From Bacteroidota bacterium (GTDB lineage Bacteria; Bacteroidota; Kryptoniia; Kryptoniales; JAKASW01): DNA of 6,567 nucleotides. The notes beneath the pieces are model-generated. The model was not told the DNA's origin and did no database searches. It saw only the letters and a list, made by a program, of their open reading frames with translations. Location: positions 1 through 6,567 of the forward strand of contig JAJYOS010000380.1 of NCBI GenBank assembly GCA_021796055.1. The letters are read 5' to 3'. Of the stretch, positions 6,229-6,567 are shown in pieces; position 1 is the first letter of the stretch; each line of letters starts with the position of its first letter. The position numbers were made by a program, and so were the translations under genes.

Positions 6229-6567
6229 TTGAAAATCGGAATTACTTGTTATCCAACATACGGCGGAAGCGGTGTAGTCGCAACCGAGCTCGGTAAGGCG
6301 CTCGCACAACGAGGCCATCAAATCCATTTTATCAGCTACGCGATGCCGGTGCGTCTCGAGAACATGGTCGGCGACGTATTCTTCCACGAAGTCGAGATGT
6401 CGCAATATCCTTTGTTCGACTTCCCTCTTTACACCGATTCTCTGGCCAGCAAGATGATCGACGTCGCTAAATATCACGATCTCGATATACTGCACGTTCA
6501 CTACGCAATTCCGCACGCGACGAGCGCCTTCATAGCTAAACAAATACTCTCGCCCGCAAACTCGAAC
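6229..6567 (+). CDS. bshA: N-acetyl-alpha-D-glucosaminyl L-malate synthase BshA (bacillithiol synthesis), 3' end outside window
   Basis: Cytoplasmic GT-B glycosyltransferase (GT4 family) that joins GlcNAc from UDP-GlcNAc to L-malate, the first step of bacillithiol synthesis; BshB and BshC follow in the pathway. The first 113 residues are visible and the frame runs open to the last base. They match the BshA N-terminal domain closely: MKIGITCYPTYGGSGVVATE (1-20, with the glycine-rich nucleotide-sugar loop), RGHQIHFISYAMPVRL (28-43), VFFHEVEMSQYPLF (50-63), LASKMIDVA (72-80) and LDILHVHYAIPHATSAFIAKQIL (85-107). Family members are about 370-390 residues, so roughly 70% is missing. Start TTG is preceded by TAAGGAG. 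The gene is transcribed away from the metal-sensing operon. Glycogen-synthase-like relatives are the alternative, but the GGSGVVATELG and HVHYAIPHA segments are specific for BshA. Confidence 0.93.
   Translation, partial: MKIGITCYPTYGGSGVVATELGKALAQRGHQIHFISYAMPVRLENMVGDVFFHEVEMSQYPLFDFPLYTDSLASKMIDVAKYHDLDILHVHYAIPHATSAFIAKQILSPANSN

Noticed and set aside
6193..6543. Minus-strand open frame of 116 codons at the right edge
   Set aside because: It lies opposite the strongly recognisable bshA sequence and has no family resemblance.

Overview
This window is ordinary bacterial chromosome with a heavy-metal-resistance theme. It has moderate GC, tightly packed genes and at least two clear TTG start codons. 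The best taxonomic clue is the gene entering at the right edge, bshA. It makes the first committed intermediate of bacillithiol, a low-molecular-weight thiol of Firmicutes, Deinococcota, Bacteroidota/Chlorobi-Ignavibacteria and some Acidobacteria. Together with a CusRS-type two-component system and a CzcA/CusA-type RND pump, which imply a double-membraned cell, this favours a Gram-negative bacillithiol maker such as a member of the Bacteroidota-Chlorobi-Ignavibacteria group or an acidobacterium. That placement is inference and is weak.

Left part (1-1983, + strand): the C-terminal half of a heavy-metal RND efflux pump runs in from outside the window and ends at 1402. Behind it on the same strand are a small reading frame (1463-1624) whose last ~25 residues look like the toxin-binding tail of an antitoxin, and then a complete MazF/PemK-family protein (1636-1983). 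The supposed antitoxin lacks a recognisable DNA-binding half, and the MazF homologue has Met where the family usually has the active-site Thr/Ser, so the pair may be decayed or divergent.

Middle part (2104-6022, - strand): three genes read leftwards, cusR-like response regulator -> cusS-like sensor kinase -> UvrD/FBH1-like superfamily 1 helicase. The first two overlap and are certainly co-transcribed. The helicase begins only 27 bases behind the kinase, so it may be a third operon member. It carries a short C-terminal DNA-binding module. The helicase and the MazF gene face each other across a 120-base gap (1984-2103).

Right part (6023-6567): a 206-base divergent intergenic region separates the regulator from bshA (+ strand, TTG start behind a strong Shine-Dalgarno sequence, running off the end). 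On the regulator side it contains a plausible -10 element and, at the expected distance upstream, two CAATT half-sites spaced by one helical turn. That is the geometry expected for binding by an OmpR-family regulator. The likely logic is envelope metal sensed by the kinase, phosphorylation of the regulator, and transcription of the regulator's own operon and probably the efflux pump. Bacillithiol is a known metal buffer, so shared control with bshA is possible but unproven.

I found no CRISPR array, rRNA, tRNA, insertion sequence or convincing new multi-gene system. The most unusual parts are the helicase attached to a metal-sensing operon and the altered MazF module.
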